A DNA stretch of 64,000 nucleotides from NCBI RefSeq assembly GCF_947487575.1, contig NZ_CANKXG010000001.1, forward strand, positions 1-64,000. Reading direction: 5' to 3'. The notes beneath the pieces were generated by a model. It saw nothing but the letters and a program-made list of their open reading frames with translations. It had not been told where the DNA came from and ran no database searches. The stretch comes from an uncultured Algibacter sp. GTDB lineage: Bacteria > Bacteroidota > Bacteroidia > Flavobacteriales > Flavobacteriaceae. Position numbers and translations under genes: made by a program. Position 1 is the stretch's first letter; each line of letters starts with the position of its first letter. Shown here one piece after another: positions 28,478-36,904 of this stretch.

Positions 28478-28478
28478 A

Positions 28479-29801
28479 TTAGTTTGTTAAAGATTTTCCC
28501 ATGTAAAAGTCTAAAACTTTTGTCTTAAAAACAAAATCATATTTAGCATTAATCAAAGAAGATTCTGCATTTATTAATTGCACACGTGCTTGTTCTAAAT
28601 CAAAAGCTGTCATAGCACCTATATCGTAGCGTTCTTTTGAATTGTTAAAAGCTAAGCTTTGAGATTCTAATGATTTTTGGGCTGCATCATAAGCTTTAAA
28701 TGCAGCTTGAGCATCTGTAAATGCACGTTGTATGTTTGATTCTAAAGTTAATTTTGCTTGTTCTAAATTAAGCAAGCTATTTTCTTCTTGAATTTTAGAC
28801 TTAGCAACGGCTGTTTTATTTTGAAATCTTGAAAAAATAGGAATATTTAAATTTAGCCCAAAACTATGCCCCTTGTTATCATTAATTTGATCAAAAAATG
28901 CTGCTTCCAAATCTGTAAGATTTGTAAAAGATGCCCTAGAACTATAACCATATGTAAAATTTAAACTTGGTAAATATCCGCTTTTAGAAATCTCTGTCCC
29001 CAAAACGGCATTCTCTATGTTCTTTTTAGCCACTTTTATTTCATTTCTATTTTCAAGTGCGTAATTTAATACAGGGTCAATACTGGAATACAGTAAAGAT
29101 TCAGAAGGCGCATCAATATCTATAATTTCAACATAAAAATCATTAAAAGGCACTTGTAATAATTGTGATAAAGAAAGTAATGATAAATTATAACTATTTT
29201 CTGCCAAAGTCACTTGTTGAGCATCCCTACTTAAAGTAGCTTCTGCATCGTAAATATTAGCTTTGGGTTGTACACCTGCATCAACTAATTCTTTAACCTG
29301 TTTTAACTGCTTTTCACTAAACTCATATTGTGCAGTAGCTGTTTCTAGAGTTTCTTGATTAAATAATATATTTAAATACCCATTTACAACATTTAAAGAA
29401 ATATCATCTTTTATTCTATTTAATTCTAACTCATTAGTTTCCCTAGTAAGTTTAGATTGTTTATAAAGATTTAATGTTCTAAACCCATTAAATATATTTT
29501 GTGACAAACTAACACCTAATCTACTTTGATTAAATGTTTGACTCACAAAAACACCAGGATCAATCTCTAAACCACCAATAGTAATATTATGCGCCGCACT
29601 TGCGCTTACAGATGGCAAAAATTGTCCTTTTGCTGCAATAATATCTTGTTCATTTGAGAATAAAGTATTCTGGCCTTGTTTTACAGAAATATTATTTTCA
29701 AGTGCATGATTCACACATGCTTGTAATGTCCATGTTTTTTGCTGCCCAAAAGACAATAGTGAACATGTTACAATTCCAAAAAATAAAACGGTTTGTTTCA
29801 T
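28479..29801 (-). CDS. TolC family outer-membrane efflux protein
   Basis: Outer-membrane channel of a tripartite exporter. I use ATG 29801 (440 residues), because a clean signal peptide (KQTVLFFGIVTCSLLSFGQQ) starts there, one base after the adaptor stop. ATG 29810 is an alternative, while the longest frame runs well into the adaptor gene. The mature protein has the two repeated TolC-type helical/strand units, with VNGYLNILF and GAMTAFDLEQARVQLINAE. It is the fifth gene of the ATPase-permease-permease-adaptor-TolC set. Confidence 0.93.
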   Translation of the reverse strand: MKQTVLFFGIVTCSLLSFGQQKTWTLQACVNHALENNISVKQGQNTLFSNEQDIIAAKGQFLPSVSASAAHNITIGGLEIDPGVFVSQTFNQSRLGVSLSQNIFNGFRTLNLYKQSKLTRETNELELNRIKDDISLNVVNGYLNILFNQETLETATAQYEFSEKQLKQVKELVDAGVQPKANIYDAEATLSRDAQQVTLAENSYNLSLLSLSQLLQVPFNDFYVEIIDIDAPSESLLYSSIDPVLNYALENRNEIKVAKKNIENAVLGTEISKSGYLPSLNFTYGYSSRASFTNLTDLEAAFFDQINDNKGHSFGLNLNIPIFSRFQNKTAVAKSKIQEENSLLNLEQAKLTLESNIQRAFTDAQAAFKAYDAAQKSLESQSLAFNNSKERYDIGAMTAFDLEQARVQLINAESSLINAKYDFVFKTKVLDFYMGKSLTN

Positions 29802-29802
29802 A

Positions 29803-30912
29803 TTAATCATCTTCATTATCTTTTGATGCTTTATTCCAAACTTTAATTTTATCGCCTTCTTTAACGCCTTCAGTAATTTCAACGTTGATTCCATCAGACA
29901 AACCTAATTCGACATCCTCTTTTTTGAATTTATTTTCACCATTCATAATTTCAACAAAAGGCTTTTCAGTAATTCTGTTATATTGAAGCAACGCTTCTCT
30001 TATTACCAAAACACTATCCTTACTTTCTATTTCTATTTCAGCATTTGCGCTATAACCAGCTCTTATATTGGTAAGTGAATCGATAGTGACATCTGCTTTA
30101 ATTGTGAATTGAACAGCTCCGTTTTCTTCTACACCTTTCGGCGCAACAAATGTTAATTTAGCAGGAAACTCTTTATCTCGAATAGCTCCTAAGATTACTT
30201 TAATTTCTTTACCTTCTTGAACTTTACCAACTTCAGCCTCGTCTAATTTTCCTTCAAAAATCATTAAACTCATATCTGCAATAGTTGCAATGGTTGTTCC
30301 TGCATTAAAATTATTACTTTGAATGACTTGATCTCCTTCTCTAACAGGAATTTCTAAGATGGTTCCAGGTATTTGGGCAATAATATTAGTATTTGCTGAG
30401 CTTCCGCCTGAAATTGATCCTCGCTTTATAATTTGATAGTCGTTTTGAGCTTGTGCCAATGATTCTTTAGATTGATTGAAAGACAGTTCGCTATTTTCAA
30501 AATCTTGTTGCGAGATCACCCCTTTTTCAAATAGGGTTTTATTTCTTGTATAAAGTACTTTAGCATTATCATAAGATAATTTTGCCGTACTAATTCTACC
30601 CTTAGCTCCAACTAAATTTTGCTCGTTTGGTACCACTCTAATAGTTGCAATTAAATCTCCCTTTTTAACTTTATCGCCCTCTTCTACAAGAATTTTATTG
30701 ACAATACCCGAAATTTGAGGTTTTAATTCAATCTCTTCTTCTGGGTTTAATTTCCCTGTTGCAACAGCTTTTGTATCTATAGAGCTATAAAAAGGTTCTT
30801 CAACTTTATAGTCTACTACATCTTTTGAATTTGCGTCTTTAAAATACTTTAACACGAATGCTAATGCTATGATAGCAACTAATACTAAAATAATTTTTAC
30901 TGTTTTATTCAT
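29803..30912 (-). CDS. Periplasmic adaptor (HlyD/MacA-like) of an ABC exporter
   Basis: A 369-residue membrane-fusion protein. It has an N-terminal membrane anchor (about 5-22), a lipoyl/barrel-sandwich domain split around an alpha-helical hairpin (about 75-170), and beta-barrel and membrane-proximal domains. Segments PQISGIVNKILVEEGDKVKKGD and the matching second half IPGTILEIPVREGDQV are diagnostic. It links the permeases to TolC. ATG start, 12 bp after the downstream permease. The substrate is not predictable from sequence. Confidence 0.94.
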   Translation of the reverse strand: MNKTVKIILVLVAIIALAFVLKYFKDANSKDVVDYKVEEPFYSSIDTKAVATGKLNPEEEIELKPQISGIVNKILVEEGDKVKKGDLIATIRVVPNEQNLVGAKGRISTAKLSYDNAKVLYTRNKTLFEKGVISQQDFENSELSFNQSKESLAQAQNDYQIIKRGSISGGSSANTNIIAQIPGTILEIPVREGDQVIQSNNFNAGTTIATIADMSLMIFEGKLDEAEVGKVQEGKEIKVILGAIRDKEFPAKLTFVAPKGVEENGAVQFTIKADVTIDSLTNIRAGYSANAEIEIESKDSVLVIREALLQYNRITEKPFVEIMNGENKFKKEDVELGLSDGINVEITEGVKEGDKIKVWNKASKDNEDD

Positions 30913-30924
30913 TTTTTTGATTGT

Positions 30925-32169
30925 TTATTCTTCTCTTAATGCTTCAATTGGTTTTATACTTGTTGCTTTAAATGCTGGTATTAATCCTATTAATGTACCT
31001 AAAACAACTAAAATTACTAATGCTATAAATACAACGGCTATTGATACCGAAGCGTTAACAATGGCGGCATCGTCACCTTGCCCAACGAAATGGTCAAGTA
31101 AAATTAAAATCCAGCCTCCTGTTATAATTCCAAATATGCCAGCAACTATGGTTAAAAAAACTGCTTCAACAACAATTTGTCTTTTTATCTCGAAAGGTGT
31201 TGCGCCTAAAGCTCTTCTAACACCTATTTCTTTGGTACGCTCTTTTACGGTGATTAATAAAATATTTCCAATCGCAAAAACTCCTGCGATTAATGTAGCT
31301 ATACCTACAAACCAAGTTAAAAATTGCATACCTGTTAAGAAACCTGTTACTTTCCCAATCTCCTTTCCTGCATTAGCACTTCCTAATGCACGATTATCTT
31401 TGGGGTGAATATCATTAAGGTTTTTCAATAATAGTTTAGCATCTTCTTCTATTTGTACAATATCATACTCTGGCTTACCTGTAATCATCATCCAACCTAT
31501 TTGATCGCCTTGATTATAAACTTGTTGAAAAGTTGTAAATGGCATATGCATCTCAATAGGAGGCCCCATATTTATTTTTGAAACTTTAAAAAGACCAACT
31601 ACTTTAAAATTGATACTATTGACTTGTATATATTCACCAATAGCATTTTCATCTTTTTCAAACAATTGTTTATATGCGTCTTCTGATAAAACAATGACTT
31701 TCTTTTTATCTTCAATATCATTTTGATTTATGAAACGCCCGCGAATAAGCTTTTTCTTTTCAACTTGATCTAGTAAAGGATAATCTCCAGCAATACTAAA
31801 ACTCCCAGAAAGAAAATTCCTGATTACTATTGCTTGATTTTGATTTCTTGGAACAACAAATTCTATACCTTCAATATTTTCTTTAATTTTTTTTGCATCA
31901 CTTAATGATAATCGAATTCGTTTACCTTCTTGAAAACCTTTAAAAGCCATTCCTGTACTTCTCCCCCAAATAAAGACACTATTGGTAGCAAAATCTCCAA
32001 ATAGACGATTAAAAGAATTCTCTAACCCTCGAGCAGATCCCAAAAGTCCAATAAGCAATAAAATACCCCACCAAACACCTACCATAGTAAGAATAGACCT
32101 TAGCTTATTTTTACTAAAGCTATCATAAACTTCCTGCCATGTATCTCTGTCAAATAAAAACTTAAACAT
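30925..32169 (-). CDS. ABC transporter permease, MacB-like (second)
   Basis: A 414-residue inner-membrane permease without an ATPase domain. It has one N-terminal TM, a MacB_PCD periplasmic domain (about 50-260) and a C-terminal FtsX domain with three TMs, including the conserved VKERTKEIGVRRALGATP. It pairs with the preceding permease (409 residues) and the separate ATPase, instead of the fused MacB of proteobacteria. ATG start, two bases after the first permease. Confidence 0.94.
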   Translation of the reverse strand: MFKFLFDRDTWQEVYDSFSKNKLRSILTMVGVWWGILLLIGLLGSARGLENSFNRLFGDFATNSVFIWGRSTGMAFKGFQEGKRIRLSLSDAKKIKENIEGIEFVVPRNQNQAIVIRNFLSGSFSIAGDYPLLDQVEKKKLIRGRFINQNDIEDKKKVIVLSEDAYKQLFEKDENAIGEYIQVNSINFKVVGLFKVSKINMGPPIEMHMPFTTFQQVYNQGDQIGWMMITGKPEYDIVQIEEDAKLLLKNLNDIHPKDNRALGSANAGKEIGKVTGFLTGMQFLTWFVGIATLIAGVFAIGNILLITVKERTKEIGVRRALGATPFEIKRQIVVEAVFLTIVAGIFGIITGGWILILLDHFVGQGDDAAIVNASVSIAVVFIALVILVVLGTLIGLIPAFKATSIKPIEALREE

Positions 32170-32171
32170 GA

Positions 32172-33401
32172 TTAATCATTTCTTAGTGCTATAATAGGTT
32201 TAATTTTCGATGCCTTTTTTGCAGGTAAATAACCTGCAATGGCTCCTGCTATAATTAACGTAAGTGTAGCTCCAATAACTAGTGTATTACTTACGCCCGG
32301 GTCTTTTATAAAATAGTCTACTAAATATGGTTTTACAATTTCTAGAACGCCTACACCTAATAATAAACCAACATACCCAGCAATAGCGGTTATAAAAATA
32401 GACTCTATTAAAATAATGGAAACAATAGATTTTGGAGAAGCACCTAAAGCCTTACGAATACCGATTTCCTTAGTACGCTCCTTAACAATAAAAATCATGA
32501 TATTACTAACTCCAACAATACCCGCTATTAACGTACCAAAACCAATTACTAAAATTATGAACGTTAATCCTACTGTCATCTGGCTTACGGCTTTAGTGCC
32601 TTCTGCCATATTACGCACACGAATAGCTCTTTGATCACTTCTAGCCACCGAAAACCTATTCTTCAATTTTTTTGATAATAGGGTGCTAAATACCAAAGCT
32701 TGGTCATAATCCATTTCTGGATTATATGTTAGATTTATTTGACTGATATAATCATTATTCCCATAAAGATATTGCGCGGTAGTAACAGGCATATAAATTT
32801 TACGTTCTTCATTATCTCCACCATCATCAGTAAAAACTCCAATCACTTTAAATTGGATACCACCTAAATTTACATACTTCCCTAAAGCTCTTGTTTTTGA
32901 AAACAAATCTTCTTCAACTAATCTACCAATAACGACTGTTTTTGTTTTATTGTTTAAATCGTTTTGGTTGATGTAACGACCTTCTTTTATTTGTGTTTTT
33001 TCTAGAAATTGATGATCTGGGTGAACGGCTATAATGTTATAATTATTCTGTTCACCTCTATATGATACTTGAAAATTTTTATAAATTCTAGCTGTAATAA
33101 ATTCTACTTTATCGTCAAAATCTTCTTTTACATAATCAAGATCTTCATTCTTAAATTGAATTCGCCTGCCAGCCTGAAGTCCTTTATTAGCCTTAGTTGT
33201 CCTGCCAGACCTTATGAAAATAGAATTATTAGCATCATCAACAAAAGCTTCTGCAAAGGTGTTTTGAAGTCCATTGGCAATTCCAAAAAGTATGGTAAAT
33301 AATAAAATAGCAAATGCTACAGTAAAACCAGAAAGTAAACTTCTAGTTCTGTTCATATTGATACTTTGAAATATTTCCCGCCAAAGATCTAAATCAAACA
33401 T
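32172..33401 (-). CDS. ABC transporter permease, MacB-like (first)
   Basis: A 409-residue permease with the same architecture as its downstream paralogue: N-terminal TM, MacB_PCD domain and FtsX domain with VKERTKEIGIRKALGASP. The two together likely form a heterodimeric transmembrane unit. ATG start, overlapping the ATPase gene by eight bases, which suggests tight co-expression. MacB-type systems act as mechanotransmitters that drive periplasmic substrates out through TolC. Confidence 0.94.
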   Translation of the reverse strand: MFDLDLWREIFQSINMNRTRSLLSGFTVAFAILLFTILFGIANGLQNTFAEAFVDDANNSIFIRSGRTTKANKGLQAGRRIQFKNEDLDYVKEDFDDKVEFITARIYKNFQVSYRGEQNNYNIIAVHPDHQFLEKTQIKEGRYINQNDLNNKTKTVVIGRLVEEDLFSKTRALGKYVNLGGIQFKVIGVFTDDGGDNEERKIYMPVTTAQYLYGNNDYISQINLTYNPEMDYDQALVFSTLLSKKLKNRFSVARSDQRAIRVRNMAEGTKAVSQMTVGLTFIILVIGFGTLIAGIVGVSNIMIFIVKERTKEIGIRKALGASPKSIVSIILIESIFITAIAGYVGLLLGVGVLEIVKPYLVDYFIKDPGVSNTLVIGATLTLIIAGAIAGYLPAKKASKIKPIIALRND

Positions 33402-34095
33402 ACTGCTCTGCTCTTACTTGATTAACTTTTTTGTCTTCCATAATAACACCGTCTCGAAGACGAACAATACGCTTGCACATATTTGCAATATCTTCTTCAT
33501 GAGTTACCATTAAAATGGTTTTACCTTCATCATTTAACTGCTGGATAAATGCCATAATATCATAAGACGTCTTTGTATCTAAAGCTCCAGTGGGCTCATC
33601 GGCTAATAATAATTTAGGATTTGCAGCTAATGCTCTTGCTATAGCGACACGTTGTTTTTGACCTCCAGAAAGTTCTTTTGGTAAATGTTTAGCCCAATCT
33701 GCCAAACCTACTTTACCTAAATGAAACATCGCTTTTTCTTGGCGTTCTTTTCTTTTTAGTCCTTGATAATACAACGGAAGTGCAACATTTTCAAGAGCGT
33801 TTTTGTAATTTATTAAGTTGAAAGATTGAAAAATAAAACCCAAAAACTTGTTTCTGTAAACTGCTGCTTTTTTTTCTGTTAAATCTTTAATAGGAAGATT
33901 ATCTAAAATATATTCACCTGAATCAGCTTCATCTAGCATTCCTATAATGTTAAGTAATGTAGATTTACCTGAACCCGAAGATCCCATGATTGCTACCATT
34001 TCACCTTCTTCGACATTAAGATCTATTCCTTTTAAAACATGTAAACTTGAATCTCCTATTGGATAGGATTTGTGAAGTTGATGAATCTTTAACAT
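33394..34095 (-). CDS. ABC transporter ATP-binding protein, MacB/LolD type
   Basis: A 233-residue ATPase that powers the adjacent permeases. Walker A GSSGSGKST, signature LSGGQKQR, Walker B LLLADEPTG and the H-loop MVTHEEDIA are all present, and LINYKNALENVALPLYY is typical of the MacB/LolD group. It is the first gene of the five-gene exporter operon. ATG start. No convincing promoter is visible in the 88-bp gap upstream. Confidence 0.96.
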   Translation of the reverse strand: MLKIHQLHKSYPIGDSSLHVLKGIDLNVEEGEMVAIMGSSGSGKSTLLNIIGMLDEADSGEYILDNLPIKDLTEKKAAVYRNKFLGFIFQSFNLINYKNALENVALPLYYQGLKRKERQEKAMFHLGKVGLADWAKHLPKELSGGQKQRVAIARALAANPKLLLADEPTGALDTKTSYDIMAFIQQLNDEGKTILMVTHEEDIANMCKRIVRLRDGVIMEDKKVNQVRAEQYV

Positions 34096-34183
34096 GATTT
34101 GATTGATTTAATTAAGCTAATCAGTTTTTAATTAGACTATCAATGCAAAGAAATGTTACAAAAAGATTACAAAAAACTTTTTA

Positions 34184-34402
34184 TTACTTTTTTAACGTAT
34201 TATACTTTCTATAAATAAAGTAACCTATACCCGCAACAAGTATATATGGTATAGCCATTAAATATACTATTCCATCATTAATACCTTCTGCAGCTGTTTG
34301 CCCTTCTTCACTTTCTAATACGGCACGACACATGGCACATTGCGCATTACTCCTAATAAAAAAGCAAAGAGAAAAAAGAAGAAAGATTATTGTGCGTTTC
34401 AT
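34184..34402 (-). CDS. Small exported membrane protein with CxxC motif, cox-cluster associated
   Basis: A 72-residue protein when started at ATG 34402, which is preferred because a signal sequence (KRTIIFLLFSLCFFIRSNAQ) begins there and the longer frame overlaps the DUF420 gene. After the signal come CAMC and a single C-terminal transmembrane helix (about 45-65). Similar small proteins accompany DUF420 and SCO genes in Bacteroidota. A copper or redox role in oxidase assembly is plausible from the CxxC and the neighbours but unproven. Confidence 0.75.
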   Translation of the reverse strand: MKRTIIFLLFSLCFFIRSNAQCAMCRAVLESEEGQTAAEGINDGIVYLMAIPYILVAGIGYFIYRKYNTLKK

Positions 34403-34404
34403 TT

Positions 34405-34941
34405 TTAAGCGTAATATGGTGATATCATAATAAAAACTATAACACCTGTAATAGCAACATAAAGCCATAATGGGAATGTTATTTTTGCAATTTTTTTATG
34501 CTTTTCAATATTGTTAGTAATGGCTCTAACATAAGTAATTAATACAAATGGAATAACTACTATTGACAATAATATGTGAGTAATTAGTATAAAGTAATAA
34601 AAATATTTTGCCACACCTTCTCCTCCAAATTTAGTAGAATCGCTTGTCATATGGTACGCTATGTACATTAATAAAAACAAAACTGATAATACTATTGCAA
34701 ATTTCATTAACCTATTATGTAGTTTTATATTCTTTTTTTGAATAGCCACAAATGCCAATACTAAAATAAGAGCAGTAAGCGCATTAACACTTGCATAAAT
34801 TGGTGGTAAAAAAACTGGGAGTTGGGCATCTATTTTAATTCCGAAAAGCGCTGCTACTGCAACAGGAATTACTATAGATAATACAACAATAAGTTTGTTG
34901 TACTTTTTCTCGTCTATTATTTTATCTTGATTATTATCCAT
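34405..34941 (-). CDS. DUF420 family membrane protein (CtaM-like)
   Basis: A 178-residue inner-membrane protein with about five transmembrane helices and conserved His residues (HNRLMKFA, AYHMTSDST, THILLSIVVIP, EKHKKIAKITFPLW), as in DUF420. Its relative CtaM is needed for haem-copper oxidase assembly in Firmicutes. It lies between SCO and the small CxxC protein in the oxidase cluster, supporting an assembly role. ATG start. It is two bases from the downstream small gene. Confidence 0.88.
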   Translation of the reverse strand: MDNNQDKIIDEKKYNKLIVVLSIVIPVAVAALFGIKIDAQLPVFLPPIYASVNALTALILVLAFVAIQKKNIKLHNRLMKFAIVLSVLFLLMYIAYHMTSDSTKFGGEGVAKYFYYFILITHILLSIVVIPFVLITYVRAITNNIEKHKKIAKITFPLWLYVAITGVIVFIMISPYYA

Positions 34942-34977
34942 TTTATTAAAATGATTATATGATAAGATTCTGAAACA

Positions 34978-35020
34978 ACCCTTCGACTGTGCTCAGGATG
35001 ACATCTTCAGAATGACAAAT
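34978..35020. repeat. Dispersed palindromic-repeat fragment
   Basis: ACCCTTCGACTGTGCTCAGG followed by ATGACA and a second AGAATGACA lies between DUF420 and SCO. It belongs to the TGACA/GTCATTCC-flanked repeats scattered in this window and common in flavobacterial genomes. No clear T run, so a terminator role is uncertain. Confidence 0.5.
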
Positions 35021-35021
35021 G

Positions 35022-35765
35022 TTATTCATTAAGCAACTTTTTAATATCTTCTTTTAAGGCACTAATTTCTTCTAATTTACCATCTTCATCTGTTTTTTCA
35101 GATTCAGAGGTTATACCATTATAATAAATTATAGGATTTCCGTTTACTACTCTGCATCTTATAAACCCATTTTTATCGATCAATGCAAAATTACCTGAAT
35201 GCTCAAAACCTCCTTCTACATCATCATTTGCAGCAGCATAAATATAAAATCCTTCATTAGATAGTTTATAAATAGCTTCCTTATTACCTGTCATTAAATG
35301 CCAATTAGGGTTAGTAACTCCGTATTTTGAAGCGTAGGCTTTAAGAATTTCGGGCGTATCAAAATCTGGATTAATGGTGAAAGATGCTACACCAAAATCA
35401 TCAAAATCTTTAAATTCATTTTGAATTTGTATAAGGTTTCTATTCATTCTAGGGCAAATAGTAGGGCATGTTGTAAAAAAGAATTCTATAACATACACCT
35501 TACCTTCAAAATCCTTATTTGTAATGGTTTTTCCATACTGGTTTGTAAAAGAAAAATTTGGCACTTTTCTATTTACTCCATTATTGGGTATAAAAACTAA
35601 ATCGGATTTTTTAAGTTCTTTCTCTTTTGGTTGGTCGCTTCTGCTTTCTTGTCTAGATATATCGCTATTAGATATTCTATCAACAATTTTTGGGATAAAA
35701 ATAATTCCAAAAACAAGAATAATAAAGGCTATGCCTATATATGAATAATTTGTTTTTTTACTCAT
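35022..35765 (-). CDS. SCO1/SenC family copper chaperone
   Basis: A 247-residue membrane-anchored thioredoxin-fold protein. One N-terminal TM (about 8-25) precedes a domain with the copper-binding CPTIC motif (Cys100, Cys104) and a downstream His (His189 in GFEHSGNFALID). SCO proteins deliver copper to the CuA site of cytochrome c oxidase. ATG start. It sits in the cox cluster upstream of DUF420. Confidence 0.94.
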   Translation of the reverse strand: MSKKTNYSYIGIAFIILVFGIIFIPKIVDRISNSDISRQESRSDQPKEKELKKSDLVFIPNNGVNRKVPNFSFTNQYGKTITNKDFEGKVYVIEFFFTTCPTICPRMNRNLIQIQNEFKDFDDFGVASFTINPDFDTPEILKAYASKYGVTNPNWHLMTGNKEAIYKLSNEGFYIYAAANDDVEGGFEHSGNFALIDKNGFIRCRVVNGNPIIYYNGITSESEKTDEDGKLEEISALKEDIKKLLNE

Positions 35766-35777
35766 TATTTAACTTTT

Positions 35778-35857
35778 TGTCATTCCTGCGAAGGCAGGAA
35801 TCTATTCAATTTAATTTACGGTTTTTAAAGTAGATTACTGCCTTCGCAGGAATGACA
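35778..35857. repeat. Inverted pair of GTCATTCCTGCG palindromic elements
   Basis: Two 27-bp elements (35778-35804 and 35831-35857) are inverted copies with one mismatch. Each is itself a hairpin (CTGCGAAGGCAG or CTGCCTTCGCAG core). They fill the gap between SCO and the 213-residue membrane-associated protein and could form one large cruciform or act as a transcript end. The same element occurs at 16982-17004, nested in another repeat. Confidence 0.75.
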
Positions 35858-35870
35858 GCTTTAAATAAAT

Positions 35871-36512
35871 TTACTCTGATTTTAAATCACTTGCTCTTCT
35901 GGTATCAGAATTAAATTCACCTTTTCGTTTTTGTCTGTACTCGGTAAACAAAATACGTAAATCGTCACTCATTTTATTTTTTATTTCGGCTACTTCAATA
36001 CAATTATATGCATTAAGACCATAGATAGGTTTATTTTTTTCTAATTCCTTATCTGTTCTATCATCCAAACGTCCACGTTGGTTTAAATCTTTATCAACTA
36101 TATATACTTGATTGGTAACCAAATTAGATGATAAGTTCCCTTCTGTTTTTAAGCTAAAAAATACACGCTTAATATCACTTGGATCTCCAAATACAAAATG
36201 CCAAAATCTTAAATCTTGATAAGAGCTAATTTCAGATTTTAATTCTTTAACGGCTTCTTCTGTACCTTTTGGCATTAAGATTACCATCTGAAATTTTTTA
36301 AATCCTTTAAATTTATCGTAAACTAACTCTTTTAAATTTAAGGCTATAGTACTACTTTTTTTAGGTTCGTTTCCAAAAAAACCAACGACAGTAATATGGT
36401 CTTTCAAAAGGATTTTCTCTTCTGAGTTTAACGTAAAATTATCTAAATCTAAGACTGTTTCTTTTACAATATCTAATGGTGAGTAGTTATGAGTTGCGGG
36501 ATATAAAAACAA
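35871..36512 (-). CDS. Cox-cluster protein of unknown function with N-terminal membrane anchor; start uncertain
   Basis: At least 213 residues, beginning at TTG 36512 if a standard start codon is required. The protein resembles the membrane-associated proteins found beside SCO genes in Flavobacteriia (IVKETVLDLDNF, ITVVGFFGNEPKKSS, a thioredoxin-like pattern without CxxC). Reading upstream in frame to the stop at 36660-36662, codons encode a convincing transmembrane segment (YVVLGILFFLPVTFLLFLYP, about 36557-36498). The whole extension contains no ATG, GTG or TTG. The real start may be ATT or ATA around 36577-36593, or the gene may be damaged. Confidence 0.6.
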   Translation of the reverse strand: MFLYPATHNYSPLDIVKETVLDLDNFTLNSEEKILLKDHITVVGFFGNEPKKSSTIALNLKELVYDKFKGFKKFQMVILMPKGTEEAVKELKSEISSYQDLRFWHFVFGDPSDIKRVFFSLKTEGNLSSNLVTNQVYIVDKDLNQRGRLDDRTDKELEKNKPIYGLNAYNCIEVAEIKNKMSDDLRILFTEYRQKRKGEFNSDTRRASDLKSE

Positions 36513-36610
36513 TAAAAACGTTACCGGAAGGAAGAATAAAATTCCTAGAACAACATACCGACTTACCTTTTTATAAATTATTAAAATTTCTATTGTATTA
36601 AATTGTTTTG

Positions 36611-36618
36611 CAAAAGTA
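36611..36618 (-). promoter_or_regulatory. Possible -7 box upstream of the 213-residue protein
   Basis: On the minus strand TACTTTTG (36618-36611) matches TAnnTTTG. Transcription from it would begin near 36604, limiting where the start codon of the downstream gene can be. The upstream -33 match is poor. Confidence 0.4.
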
Positions 36619-36715
36619 AAAAAAGCGGATTTAATAACCGCCCAAATTTTGTTATTTAACTACTTGATTAGGTTACACGAACCTATTTATTTAGTCATGT
36701 AACCTGGCAGATACA

Positions 36716-36843
36716 TGCGTTAGGGATTGAAGTGGATAGCCCACAGCCTGATCCCGATAGCTATCGGGAGAAGTGCGAGGACTTGTAACGGAAAACCCGA
36801 CCTATATCCTGAACTAAATTCAGGATATAGGTAACGCCCAAAA
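36716..36843 (-). repeat. Structured intergenic repeat, copy B
   Basis: On the minus strand it begins TTTTGGGCGTTACC and ends CAATCCCTAACGCA. The first hairpin site holds a perfect 13-bp stem with a 5-nt loop (36801-36831, arm CCTATATCCTGAA). The conserved GGTCGGGTTTTCCGTTACAA arm follows. The second site holds the perfect palindrome CCCGATAGCTATCGGG (36753-36768). It lies between subunit IV and the 213-residue gene. It fills most of the 392-bp stretch that lacks an assigned gene. Confidence 0.85.
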
Positions 36844-36858
36844 CTTTTGTTGTAAAAA

Positions 36859-36882
36859 AAATCCCACCAATTGGCAGGATTT
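36859..36882 (-). terminator. Hairpin terminator after cytochrome oxidase subunit IV
   Basis: AAATCC...CCAATTGG...GGATTT forms an interrupted stem 23 bp past the subunit IV stop, followed on the minus strand by a T run. Confidence 0.7.
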
Positions 36883-36904
36883 GTTTTTTATATTTTGATA
36901 TGTC

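Noticed and set aside
30869-31408. A 179-codon plus-strand open frame opposite the MacB-like permease
   Set aside because: It lies wholly antisense to conserved permease and adaptor sequence and resembles no protein family.
28479-34095. Dedicated macrolide resistance operon
   Set aside because: MacAB-TolC-like exporters are common in Bacteroidota and have varied or unknown substrates; nothing in the sequence indicates macrolides.
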